Translations under genes and position numbers: made by a program
Shown here: positions 11,728-22,313 of the stretch, piece after piece
Numbering within the stretch: position 1 is the first letter of the stretch
Layout of the letters: each line of letters starts with the position of its first letter
Assembly: GCA_944990035.1 (NCBI GenBank)
Contig: CALYLX010000101.1
Span: 310,001 to 374,000, forward strand
DNA length: 64,000 bases
From: Clitopilus passeckerianus
Taxonomy: Eukaryota > Basidiomycota > Agaricomycetes > Agaricales > Entolomataceae
Direction of reading: 5' to 3'
The notes under the pieces: model-generated
What the model was told of the DNA's origin: nothing
Database searches by the model: none
Seen by the model: only the letters and a program-made list of their open reading frames with translations

Positions 11728-13019
11728 CTCATTTAGAGATTTCGTGTAGACGTCCACGTACTCTGAGACTCGGCTAGTTTTAAAGGAAAAGACAATTAAC
11801 TGCTTGCCTTCCCCCAAACCAGTCGTTTAAACGTGCAAGTTCCAACCACCTCAAGCACAGACGTTTTCCAAATCGCCACACACTCTAGCCTCTCGTATGC
11901 CTGCTCTTCCAACGCTACTGCTAGAGATAGCCTTATGGTACCCACATTCGTGAACATCTGCAGCAACACCTGCACCTGCATCTACGGCCAAAAGAACAGA
12001 GGACTAGCTGTATCCTCGCCTTGGGTAGCATCTAGGCTTGCTCAGAGTCCGACATAAATGCTCCCGAAAGCTGGAGGTGCAAGAATGCGCCATTCCTTGG
12101 TAACTTCCGAAGCAGATCAGAACTTCTCGTTGTACGTCCTTCCCTGCTTCTTCTTTAGATTGTGCTTGCTCATCATACACTTAGGTGTTTCCCGCTATCT
12201 AGTGCTCGTGAGGGCCCTTTGGTTTCCCGTCACCGTCATCATTGTTTAGGCAGCCGGTTACGGTGCTGGCAACATCCCAGACCTGGTCTTTGTCCAACTT
12301 GTGTATGTCGGTCATACCACGATTCAGGTGCAGCAGGCACCAGACCTACTCTACTTGAGCTTATGGTGCTATACTTGGGTGCATATATGGAGTGGAGTTA
12401 GGTACAATACGACGAAGGTTCGTTTCTTCCAGTTCGCTATGCTTCGTTTATCGTATCTGAATTTCATACCAACTCGTTTGTAGGGCTCAGCGTTTCCCGA
12501 ACCGTAACACCTTTTGCGCCTTAGGCTTTCCAAAAGCCGCCCTCCTGTGGTTGCTGGCGCTGTAGTTGGAGTGTCCTGAAGGATCTATCGCTGAACAGGT
12601 TCGTTCTTTCCCCTTCATTCCGTGTTTCTCGTTGCTGATGCCAACTCGCGTATAGGAAACGGTGTAATTCCAAGAGTAGTTAGGCTCCTCCATCTCAAAG
12701 CTATACCACCAACTTCTACAAGACGCATATGCCTCGAAAGAAGGGCGTAAATAGACTGTAGCAAAGTAGAACATTGCCCGGCGCCTTTACCAGTGATATT
12801 TATATGCAATTTGCGCAAACGTGTGTGTATACATGTCCAATTAGACGCATCGCATAAACTATTCCTCGTCCTAATTCTAGCAGCGCTGCCCGAAATACAT
12901 CGATCATTATTTGTACCGTGCTTCAATGTGTACGATGCGCTCCGCAATTTATTGTAGCATCACTCTCTGAACAACGCCCATGTAACAGTATGCTTTTGAT
13001 CATTTCGATACGCGTTCCT
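11728..13019. other. Region with weak coding traces only
   Basis: Around 11833-12057 (plus) a frame contains a Cys-rich stretch with ICSNTCTCIYG that could be part of a small secreted protein. Around 12250-12480 there is a frame with LVFVQLVYVG. Neither has a convincing start, splice pattern or family match, so no gene is called. Confidence 0.4.
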
Positions 13020-14624
13020 TCAAGTTGAATTGTATATTTGCCGTCGTTGCAATTTCAATTTTTGAGGGTGTCTTATAAGCTCATACCCCCGACCTTTGGC
13101 TAGTTCGCCAATGAAATCCTCTAACATACCCAATCCGGAACCGCCACCACCACGGATTACGATCTTATCCCATTCAGTAGACCGAATAGCCTCATACAGC
13201 TCCTTGCCTCCATCACCCTCTCTCGAATGTCCTTCCCATAGGCTAGGATCTGAATTCGAAAACATGTGAATTTTGAGGCACGAGGGGACATGGCTGGCGC
13301 CAGGGGCCGTTGTTGTCTGAATCATGTTCTTAATGATCCCAGGGCTGATGAATGTAGCAGGAAGGCTGATCTTTCGTAGCCTTTCCATTTTTAATGGCAG
13401 CCTGTCGAAAAAGTCGTCTTCCGGGTTGTACTGGTATTTGGTGGCGTTGCTAGCTGTGATAAGGAAAAGCTCGCAAAGAGTGGAAGACACCACGTCGAAG
13501 AGGCCCTTCATCTCTTCAACGTGCAGCAGACCCACCCATTCCAGGTGTAGAGTTCGCAACCTACATGTACCCGGTGGAGAATTCAACTGGATCAGGAGCT
13601 TGAAATCAAGGCAATCCACTTCTCCGGCAACCAGTACGAGACATTCGAGGTTGAAAGTGGGCCAGCTGAGATCATGGGTGCTCTGGTAGAATGGAACGAA
13701 TTATTTTAACCCGTAGTTTATTGCTAGCATAGCGCACCAGCATTCCTGGAGGGCTGTCAACGCGGCATCTTAGTAGGTCAATGGAGAATGACGCAGATTA
13801 ACTCACCCTCGCCAGTGACCTGAGAACAAATAGCCAACGTAGAGGTGCCGCAGCCCTGGAAATGGGCGAAGAGCTGTTGAAAGTACCTTGACTTTTGGAA
13901 ATTCATCATTATCGCCATGTTTCCCATCCCAATTACAGCTGATGTGCTCGACTTTGTCCCAAATTCGAGGCTGGATCTGTACGCTGGCGTACAAGAGTTT
14001 AAGGGTCTCAAAGTCGATGTCCAATTTCATCAAGTTCGACCAAACCAGTTGTATAGTATGGGCAAATGCATGACGTTCTCCTGCAATGGGAGGGTACGTT
14101 ATAAACGTAGTGTTTCCCAGTACCCGAATCCGATCTGCCCAATGAGGGTGTCTTTCGAAAAGACTAGGGATCATCTGTGGTTGGGGAAATTCCACACCCC
14201 TCTCAACGAGCGTCGTACATTCGTCTAAGACATGTAGCCAAGATTTCTTTGTATGTGCCATGTGTGATAACCACGTGTAGGTTGTTGAGGCTGGAAGGTA
14301 CCAGGTTGGGTGAAGAAGGTAGCTGGCTATAGCGGTGGTTATGGCGGAAGGTAGGCTTTCGACTAAAGATCTTATCCTCGCGCTTCGAAGGTTACCGTAG
14401 GGAATGGGAAGAATCTGGATATGCATTCCAGGCCTGGTCGGCAGAGTACCAAGGGTGCGTGCCCGGCGTTGTTGCGCCAAGCGGGTCCTGGGAGCTTTGC
14501 AATGACTGCTGAAAAGCGAGATTTCCAAAGGAGCCTCAGCCGTGTTGAGACGGTATACGCGATCATATAAGACAAGAAACGGAAAAATGGGTTTGCCTTG
14601 TTGGAGTGAATGAACAGAAACCAT
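13020..14624 (-). CDS. F-box/LRR-like protein, probably intact
   Basis: Two exons on the minus strand, about 14624-13807 and 13665-13020, with a 141-base intron. The splice keeps phase and joins LYVGYLFSGHWR to WPTFNLECLVLV, both in leucine-rich style. The middle portion (VWSNLMKLDIDFETLKLLYA, WDKVEHISCNW) resembles the LRR-like bodies of basidiomycete F-box proteins. A candidate F-box stretch, SLPSAITTAIASYLL, precedes it. Such proteins usually act as substrate receptors of SCF ubiquitin ligases, in nucleus or cytosol. The start is unsure: ATG at 14624 or 14426 fits, and the frame stays open to a GTG at 14753. A glycine run precedes the C-terminal end. It faces three broken plus-strand F-box/LRR copies, with which it shares general style but no close match that I could see. 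Confidence 0.6.
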
Positions 14625-14753
14625 TTCGACGTCCCCATGAGTGGATCGACTGTCGAGATTGAGTAGAAGCACGATGGTATAATCAAGGCCCAGCGTCACG
14701 GTGTTGGATCCACTGATAGGTTGATGACCTCGATGGGCTGAACGAGTTGTCAC

Positions 14754-15454
14754 CTGGTATGTACGTCAATAACCTCGACAAGGACTTGCATAAGAATAAT
14801 GGGACTGACAACAATGCCTCTACATGATTGCTCTTCGCCTACTAGAAGTAAACGCACTCCGTCAGGAGCTTGGTCGGTTCCACCCTCAAAAGTTATCGTG
14901 ATCTTGAACGGATCCTCTAGCCACCTCTCGTTCAAGAAAGAAGTGCTAGCCCAGAATGATGACATTTCCCTGGAGTATGTCAATGAAGAAGTGCAAGTTT
15001 TGACGTTCGGACTCCAGCACCGACGGTCAAGGTTGCGTTGAACGACTCAGATGCGGACTTGTGGGTAGCCGCATCACGCTCATTTCTATCAAATCTCCGC
15101 CTTCTTCGACGCTTCTATACCAAAGCTAATATCGGGAATGGCACAAATGCCTGGTGAACTCATGCACAAAGCGAGAGCAGGCCAAGCTGACTTGCCTCCG
15201 CCTTCCGAGAACACCAGTTCAATGCCATAACCCTGAAAGGTTCACACTAGAGTGCCATCTCGTCCAATTCTTCGGTTGTGTTGGTCGAACAACTTCCAAA
15301 TAGCTGCAGCCATGGACCGTATGCGGGAATGGCTCTCTCCTAGGCTGAAAAGGAAGACTTCAGCTTCTCCAACGCCTACAACTTCACACCCTTTCGGAAC
15401 AGGAGTTATCCAGGACTCAGCTCCGAACAGATCGAGCATCTCTTCATCTACTAC
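14754..15454. other. Spacer between opposed F-box-like loci
   Basis: About 700 bases. Near 15200-15240 the plus frame reads REHQFNAITLKG, which resembles the end of F-box regions in other basidiomycete proteins. It is followed by stops and has no partner exon, so it may be a further fragment of the F-box family. Nothing else was recognised. Confidence 0.4.
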
Positions 15455-16803
15455 ATGAACCCACCGATGTTTGAAAATCCCTGAAGTTGTCGGCCTCATA
15501 GCAGAAGAACTATATAAACTAGAACGTTGCACTGCATGAGAACGTTCCAGGCGGAAGTCAATGCTCATTGACTTGGCTGTCGCCAACCGCGTTTTTACTG
15601 GTATGTGAGGTATTCATGAATTTTTTGCATTCCTTCTGACGCGCTGTCCTTGTCTTGCAGAACCCACCCTGGATACTTTATGGAGAGACATAGTTAGCCT
15701 TGGCTTTCTCGTCAAGGTGTTGCCGGACCGCCTTTGGAAGGAAGCTAAATCAAAGAAACCTAGCGGGGAAGGAACCTTTATTGTAAGCTTCTTGTATTCC
15801 TTCAAATGTTCGTGGGCTGAGTGAAATATCAAGTTCCTCCTGAAAACCCCGAGTCAAACTGACTGGATTAGGTTCTGCTACTACAACCAGAAGATTCTTC
15901 GATTACGGCTGATCGACGAGGTCCGCCGCACGCCAGTTCATGATTCAGCGATACAGAAACTTGTAGAAACGTGTCCCGGCGGCTTCCTTCCCTCAGTCTC
16001 TCATATCGCACTCTCTGCTCAACGCCCACATCACCTGCGTTCGACCGTATTTTTCGGTCAGAATCAAACATCTGTCACGCATCTGGAATTCTCTGCATCC
16101 TCTTTCTCTGGATCCAAACAGGAATTTTGCAATACAATTACGCGCTATTGCTCCAGACTGAAAGTATTGGAGTTTGAAGATGACGGATCGCCTGACGTTA
16201 AGTTGAAACTCTTCACTCAGATGATTCTACAACTTCGTCACTTGGGGTGGATTACTCTGAACAGTGCTACCCTAGTCGACAGCATTGCCTCCCAGGCACG
16301 CTTCCTGCCCTCAGAGAAATCCACATAGCCAAACGGCCTACAGTTACCGCTGCGGCAGGACGCCGTTTCACCACTATTGGCGGAAGGCTCTCAGAACTAC
16401 AACGAGTGCATCTGTGGTTTAAAAACTGGAAGGCTGCCTCTATCACTTTCGAATCCTTTTATTGCCCTTCCAATCGCTCAACCTCGTTGTCAGTGAAACT
16501 CCGGACCACTTCTCGGAGCAAATGATAGACACCATGAGAAGCCTCTTTAGCCATCCGACAATCAGTAGAACCTTAACCTGCTTCATCCTTCATACATCGC
16601 CCACGCCAGCCCACGATAGGTTAGAAAATGATGCTGAGGACGCCGCGATACAGGAAACCTCGGGAGGAACGTTGGTCGATCCTGAGGGTACTTGTCGCTG
16701 TCTAAAGCAGCTATTCCCTCGGTTACGGTTCATACGTCAGCCTTACGGTGGGCATGTTGACCAAGCTCAGTGGAGGGAGCTTCAGGCCCTAGTACAACCT
16801 TAG
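15455..16803 (+). pseudogene. Broken F-box/LRR gene, copy A
   Basis: The F-box region reads IPEVVGLIAEELYKL, then SMLIDLAVANRVFT, then LDTLWRDIVSLGFLVKVLP. Two introns splice cleanly (15601-15660 and 15783-15833), joining to TDWIRFCYYNQKILRLRL and an LRR-like body that ends at 16803. The frame is broken by an in-frame TGA at 15537-15539, a shift just before CLKIPEVV, a shift near 16290 (before LPALREIHI) and a one-base loss near 16463 (TGCCC-TTCCAA, where the paralogue has one more T). These breaks are spread over the gene, so it is called a pseudogene and not a misread intron pattern. Copies B and C downstream share its layout. The intact ancestor would have been an SCF substrate receptor. 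Confidence 0.75.
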
Positions 16804-17155
16804 TGGCAGTCTCCGAGTCCTCACGGTACATATGTATGATCTATTACCCAGTATAATAGTGGCATATTAATAAAGCTATTCGACGATTTTGACTGTTGTC
16901 CAGTTCCAGTGTGGGCGTCGACCCGTATTTTTCGAGCTCTAAGGGATTCTGGAGCGGCGGCGATTCTTTGTAGGGCTTATTTTGAGGTATGTATGTAAAC
17001 CCAACAGAATTGATGAGGTCTCACGCTACGACAGCCTAGAAGTCTTTTCTATTGTCACCGTGGTGGGTCGCCATGCACTTCCCGGCACATATATGTTAAG
17101 TACGGTCGGTCGCAGCTGGGCATAAAGATGCCCTAACGGCCGTCCGACAAGTGAC
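16804..17155. other. Spacer between F-box copies A and B
   Basis: About 350 bases with no coding frame of note; probably the old downstream flank of copy A and promoter of copy B. No terminal repeats or target-site duplication were seen that would explain the copying. Confidence 0.5.
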
Positions 17156-18545
17156 ATGGCTGCCAGCCATTTATTATTACCAACTGGATCCGTAGACCGC
17201 TGCCTGAAATTGTTGATCTCGTTTTCGAAGAGCTTTGCGCGAGCCAGGGATACTCGCCGACCCGTACCTGGGTTGGCCTGGCAGTGGCCACTCGCAGTTT
17301 TACAGGTACGCTAACTCTTAATCGCCTAGTATTTCTTTGTTGGTGTTGTAACTCGATGTTCTCTTTTCTTGCTCATTTCCAGAATCTGCTATAAATATTC
17401 TGTGGAGAGTGTTGGACGGACTCATTCCCCTCTTCAAGGTTCTTCCGGGAGACGTTTTGCAGGAAAAGCCTGGTGGCGCCTTTAGTTCGACAACCACTGT
17501 GGGTTCAGGGACATGGCCTCTTCCTATCTCTCCACAACTAATCGACTTCATACGTAGTGACCCTTGCGAGATCCAGTCCCAGCCGATTGGACCAGACTTT
17601 GCCATTATAACTGGAGGATTCTTCGGGTCCGCCTTCCCGGAAGTGGCGACAGTTCCTTCTACTCTTCCACTCATGATAGCCCACTGATCCAACGATTATG
17701 CGAATTGTGCCCCTACAGACTACTCCCATCCGTTTTGGAAATTGAACTTTACTGCTACACCGATCTGGCGTATTCATTGCCATACTTCGCCAACACCTCT
17801 ATCAAGATTACCCATCTGCAGTTTTCTGGAAACTTCTTTCATTTTGACAAGGAGTTCTACGATTTGGTTGTCCGTCATTGTAGCCAACTGCAGGTGCTTC
17901 ATTTAGCAAGCGAAATTCCGTCAGAGGAAGACGAGGACGAGGACGAGAATAACAATCACGATGATGATGTGGAGCAATTCACCCGGATGATCACGAACCT
18001 ACCGAATCTGTGAGATCTGGCGATTACCAGCGACAAGCTGCTGAATCGCATCGTCATTCACCTCGGAGGACTTCGCCATCTCCGGGAGCTGGACCTGAAT
18101 AATGGCTCAATAATCAATAGGGGAAACAGGGCGACCGCTTGCCTCGACCAACGACTTGTTTAACCAGCTAGAGGTGTTGAAGGCATGAATTGTGGACTGG
18201 GAAGCTGCACAGACTACTTTTGAGTCTCTTCACTGTCCCTTTCGGTCCCTCTCCTTGACGATTGACGACACACCAAATCATCTGTCTGGGCTGGTGATAA
18301 ACACAATCAAAAACATGTTCAGCAACCCCGCGTTCAGCCAAACCCTTACTTCTCTATCACTTTTGGCTTCCCCATCAATGTCGTTTCCCCCCGAACCGCG
18401 AATTACAGAATACAAAGACGATGATGAGGCAATACAAGCAACATTCGGCCAGCTTCACTCGCTGACTTCGTTGCAGAAGCTCACCCTGCGAGGCATATTC
18501 TTCGGCCGACTCGACGACGCGTGGTTTTGCAAGGCTGCAACAATC
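17156..18545 (+). pseudogene. Broken F-box/LRR gene, copy B
   Basis: The F-box part reads LPEIVDLVFEELCASQGY, then WVGLAVATRSFT, an 87-base intron (17306-17392), then NILWRVLDGLIPLFKVLPGD. The body follows: DWTRLCHYNWRILRVRL (compare copy A), an acidic run of Glu/Asp/Asn near 17930-17970, and FESLHCPFRSLSLTIDDTP. The frame is lost near 17195 (a probable small deletion between CTG words), near 17555 and between about 18100 and 18170. Two in-frame TGA codons stand at 18011-18013, where LPNL-x-DLAIT suggests Arg, and at 18186-18188, where copy A has Trp in a similar stretch. At about 18545 the reading passes directly into the middle of copy C. It is not expected to make a functional protein. Confidence 0.72.
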
Positions 18546-19978
18546 TTCATGAACACCCCGACCGAAAAGGACTGGTCTAGGTTCGGATACTACGGCAGCA
18601 AGATACGCGAGCTTGGGTATCAAAACACTGACGGTCATCGGCGACAATCCTAATCCACAAAGACCTCATTGAAGCTCTAAGGAACCTCTGCCCTGGTGGT
18701 GCATTTCTCCCGCGTCTTAGGAGTGTTGGTTTCTCGTTTGAATATTCGGATTCGTTCATCCTACACATCTATCTGGAACGCTTACCCTCCCAGCTGACCG
18801 CGATTTCACTCCGCGGATTAACATCCGCCGAGCCACTGATCACGGTGGCTCAAGCATGTCCCCGACTGCTGGTCCTCAAGTTTTCTCTATCCTCAGCACC
18901 AAATTTCGACTTCAAAAAAGCGGCCGCCAGTTTGTCTGGGCTAACACAATTGCCCAAATTGCGAATTGAAACGCCACAAGCTGTTCCAACCAACTACTCC
19001 GGGCTTTGGCGAGCCTTCCGTTCATGCAGGAATGTGCCGTAGTTTCACCCTCGTTTCCGAGTTGTTCTACAGCACTAGTGCCATCAGAGTCCTTCTCGAG
19101 CCTTGTTTCCCTAGAATTCAGCGCCTACGAGTGGCGTCTTCCTGCCGACATCGTTCCTTTCTTAAAGTCGTCTCTTCGAAAGTTTACGATTCAAATAACA
19201 GACCCCCACCACCGCAGATCACTCTCCGAACAGATGCTGTTTGATATGTATAACTCTTTTGTAGAGCCTATCTCCCATATCTTACAACCCATTGGTACCT
19301 ACGCACCTATGTTGACCGATCTTCGCATTCTTGATTCTAGTCCTGGAGTCAGGATGTCCGACATCTCCCCACCGCTTCCTCGCGCAATTGAAGCGAAATT
19401 TCAAACTGCATATGCTTACCTATTTTCTCTGCACGCGCTCCAAGCACTGCACCTCACGGGTTCCTTCCTTTCGTATTTGGATGACGCTTGGCTGGCGTCT
19501 GCCAGTGCTGCAGCAAGCTGGTCTCACCTTTCATCTCTCCGTATCCGCGGGCACTGGTTGGAAGCCAGGGCAACCTTGCAGGGCTATATCCCGTTGGTAG
19601 AGAAATGTCGCTCCTTGAACGATCTCCAGATCACCACGAGATGGAAGCCGTTCAATCTGTCTATCATGTCGGGGACTCGGGGTTGCGCCTAACCCATGGA
19701 TCACACACATTATCGACGACTCTATCACAGTTGAACAGCCTTTACAGGTACATGCTTGTTTGGAAGCAATGTTCCCTAACCTTGTCAAACTGTCGGGAGT
19801 CCCAACGGGAATGGCTGAACGTACAGCAAAGGATTTGGATGCTATAATGGAGCTTCAGTATGTTGTACGGGGGGATCCCAGCACTGACCGTCGTGTCTGG
19901 GATAACGGCCATGACTACGTGGAGGCGAAGAAGCTGACGACTCGGAGACTAGGCATACATGAGTACTACGAAGATTAA
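18546..19978 (+). pseudogene. Truncated and broken F-box/LRR gene, copy C
   Basis: Begins in mid-gene with MNTPTEKDWSRFGYYG, matching the point after the second intron of copy A; the F-box exons are absent. The LRR-like body continues as LIHKDLIEALRNLCPGG, then LVSLEFSAYEWRLPADIVPF, LDDAWLASASAAASWSHLSS, NPWITHIIDDSITVEQPLQ and EAMFPNLVKLSGVP, ending at 19978. These pieces lie in different frames, with shifts near 18650, 19005, 19670 and 19690. The 228-codon open stretch at 19006-19692 starts at a TTG, so it is unlikely to be a gene by itself. The missing 5' half and fusion to copy B point to unequal recombination within a tandem array. Confidence 0.68.
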
Positions 19979-20541
19979 CGTGCAGGATGGGTTCCATGCC
20001 ACGAATGATCGGGGGATAGTAGTGACTTACATGCGTATACACCTGTACTCAACTCGAACTCATACTTGTATTGTATTTCAATTGCGCAATAAACGTATGT
20101 TGGCGTTCTCGTGCTTTGAACTTTTGACCTGCCGGTCTGTTTGCACAGGCTAACAAGCTGAATGCATCGTACCTTCTATGTATGCCACCATACTAGTAGT
20201 CATGTTCCGGTCAAATAGGGGGTGTAATTACGAGGTGTCGACGGTTTAACATATTCCCATTGAGTAGTCATATTCATAGTGGGACTAAAAGGAGCACTAT
20301 AAGTACAAGTAGCTAGCGAAAGACTACCAAATCAGATACAGGAGGCGTTCGATCTTGTTCATTCGTTTAGGCGTGTGAACCCAGTCAACCTAATTCGATC
20401 TTATCCCATCGGTCTCCCGGCGCCCAAACCCCTCTTCACACCCTCCACGACGACTAACATAGTCATCTTTCCGTGCTGCGTGTGTATGGATTGCCTTCCC
20501 CGAGAACGATCATGTTAACTCACCGTGCGGGTACCAGGATC
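19979..20541. other. Spacer before the MYND pseudogene
   Basis: About 560 bases with no coding frame. An AATAAA-like sequence near 20086 could be the old polyadenylation signal of F-box copy C. No repeats were recognised. Confidence 0.45.
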
Positions 20542-21696
20542 ATGCCTGATCACGAATGTAGTTTATGTGCCACGACCCTGCCCAAAAACAGTGTTCATAC
20601 AAAAAGGCCTGGTATTGCAATGAAGAGTGTCAACGATCCGACTGGGTCCGGCATCTCTTTGACTGCGACTCCAGGCCAGCCACGACAGCAGATTACCTTG
20701 CACACGCTGTCCATGAAAACCTCTTGCCAGAGTACCCCCAGACACGGAACAACTACGGGTTCTCGAATACAACCCAGCCTGAGATGCTACTTGGGCTATA
20801 CGTTGGTCTTCTTAAACCACACTACTTAGGTGTCAAGCCGCATACGGTACACAAGTGGAGGATGAATGGTACACTGGTTGAGATCATCGAGAAGTGGTTT
20901 GAAACCCTTCCCGAGGCTTCGAGAGGACAATATTATTCGTGGTTTCTTCAGAACCAGCGAGTATTTAAAGGGGCAGGGGAAGAGGGAAGGCAAGAGAGGC
21001 ACGATTCGGTGGATGAAATGGTTCGTCGCACCTGGTGTTTCATTGGCCTGTCCCCCACAGCTTCCACGGACGAAATTCGTCCATACGGTCTCTGCTGAGG
21101 AAGGCGACTGCCTCTCACTCTACACAATGCTCCTGTCCCAATTCCGCCCTGGTCCCGACGTTGGCCAATGGACCCCTTTTGCCTTCTGTGCTTGCGACTC
21201 TCAAGAAGCCGAAATGGAACTATCTCAATCATACACCATGTTAATCAAACAATGCACCTTCCAACAGTTCCTCAACGCCTACAAATCAAACTCTCTTCTA
21301 TCTCGCTTTAGGCAAAAAAAATATCAAGATCACAGACCCGTTCATCATCGATATTCTCCGACGATATAGGCAACAAGTCAGTTTGGGACTTGAAGCAATA
21401 TATCGAGCTCAAAATCATTCACGGACCGGAGGATACCACAATTAGGCCTGTTAACTCCCGTGATCGTTGGCTATGGATTCTATAATTGCAAAACAGAGGA
21501 GGAACAAAAACTACTCTTCGACCTCTACAAGGGGTTCTTCGCCCTTCGTGGAGACGTCAATCCCCTCCAGCTTCATAAGGCTTGCATTCAAGGACGTCTC
21601 TATACCTATTTTGCGCAGGACTTGATGTTCAAGGTCAAGCCGAAGCAAGCATACGAACGGCTGTTGAAGAATCCGTATCCTCTTCCTGACCTGTGA
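20542..21696 (+). pseudogene. Broken MYND zinc-finger protein gene
   Basis: Read across frames, the product follows a common basidiomycete MYND family: CSLC, then KKAWYCNEECQRSDWVRHL and FDCD, then a long alpha-helical body (LLGLYVGLLKPHYLGVKP, HKWRMNGTLVEIIEKWFETL, YYSWFLQNQ, LSPTASTDEIR, MELSQSYTMLIKQCTF, KSVWDLKQYIELKIIHG, VIVGYGFYNCKTEEEQKLL) and the family ending LLKNPYPLPDL. At least five single-base shifts separate these pieces: near 20563, 21085, 21312 (inside an eight-A run), 21365 and 21445. No intron explains them. The finger also lacks one of its expected Cys residues (QCSYKKAWYC, where the usual form has a second Cys in that spacing). MYND domains bind proteins and are seen in many transcription cofactors. 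This copy is dead as written; sequencing error in homopolymers could explain one or two shifts but not all. Confidence 0.8.
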
Positions 21697-22313
21697 TATC
21701 TTCTGTCTACTCGTAGGGACTTATTACGACCGTATATCGCCCTGTCTCTCTCTTATAGCACCCAATTCGTATGTACAAAGCATAACGATTGATACCTAAG
21801 ACCCTTACTGGTATCAGAGGCTGATATGAAAACAAATACGGCAATGCCGATTTCCCACAAGCTCTGGTTATACTGTATGAACATTGATCTCTTGTACTTG
21901 CTCTTGTAGCTTGCCAAGATAGTATTTCCGTCGTGCGACGGTCCACATTCAATGCCTTGATCTGCCGATGTCACCAGGGTTGACATGAAGCGGGTCCTCG
22001 CCTCCCCAGCTTGAGCACGCTGATGTGGGGTTCTTGGGCTCTGGGCTCCATCCCCATGGAACATGCTCGGAAGCATTTGTAGATAATCATTCTCGGACAA
22101 TAATCTGTGCTAAAACGCATCTATTTGTGGATTTGGGCAGATTATAGCAGAAATCAATGCCTTTATAGGTATTTCCATGTTCAAATTGATGTCATGATCA
22201 GAGCAAAAAGGACGGAGTTAACCCCGGTCATTCGGCAGAATAGCCTCCACTTCATGTTGCCTGCATGAGCTGACCCTTTAAATCAATCCCCCCACTTCTC
22301 TACTACGCATAGC
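21697..22313. other. Spacer before the Atg27-like gene
   Basis: About 600 bases without a recognised gene. The last 40 bases (CCCTTTAAATCAATCCCCCC and following pyrimidines) are a plausible core promoter for the gene starting at 22314. Confidence 0.45.

Noticed and set aside
15537..15539. TGA reassigned to Trp or selenocysteine as an explanation for the in-frame stops
   Set aside because: Intact genes in the window end at TGA (P450, DUF6534, F-box-like, TPR), and the broken genes also carry frameshifts. Decay is simpler.
19006..19692. A separate 228-residue gene inside F-box copy C
   Set aside because: It begins at TTG in the middle of a leucine-rich body whose earlier part continues in another frame; it is a fragment of the same broken gene.
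20542..21696. Treating the MYND locus as a multi-intron intact gene
   Set aside because: The frame changes are single-base steps within continuous family homology, with no GT-AG pair of workable length between them.
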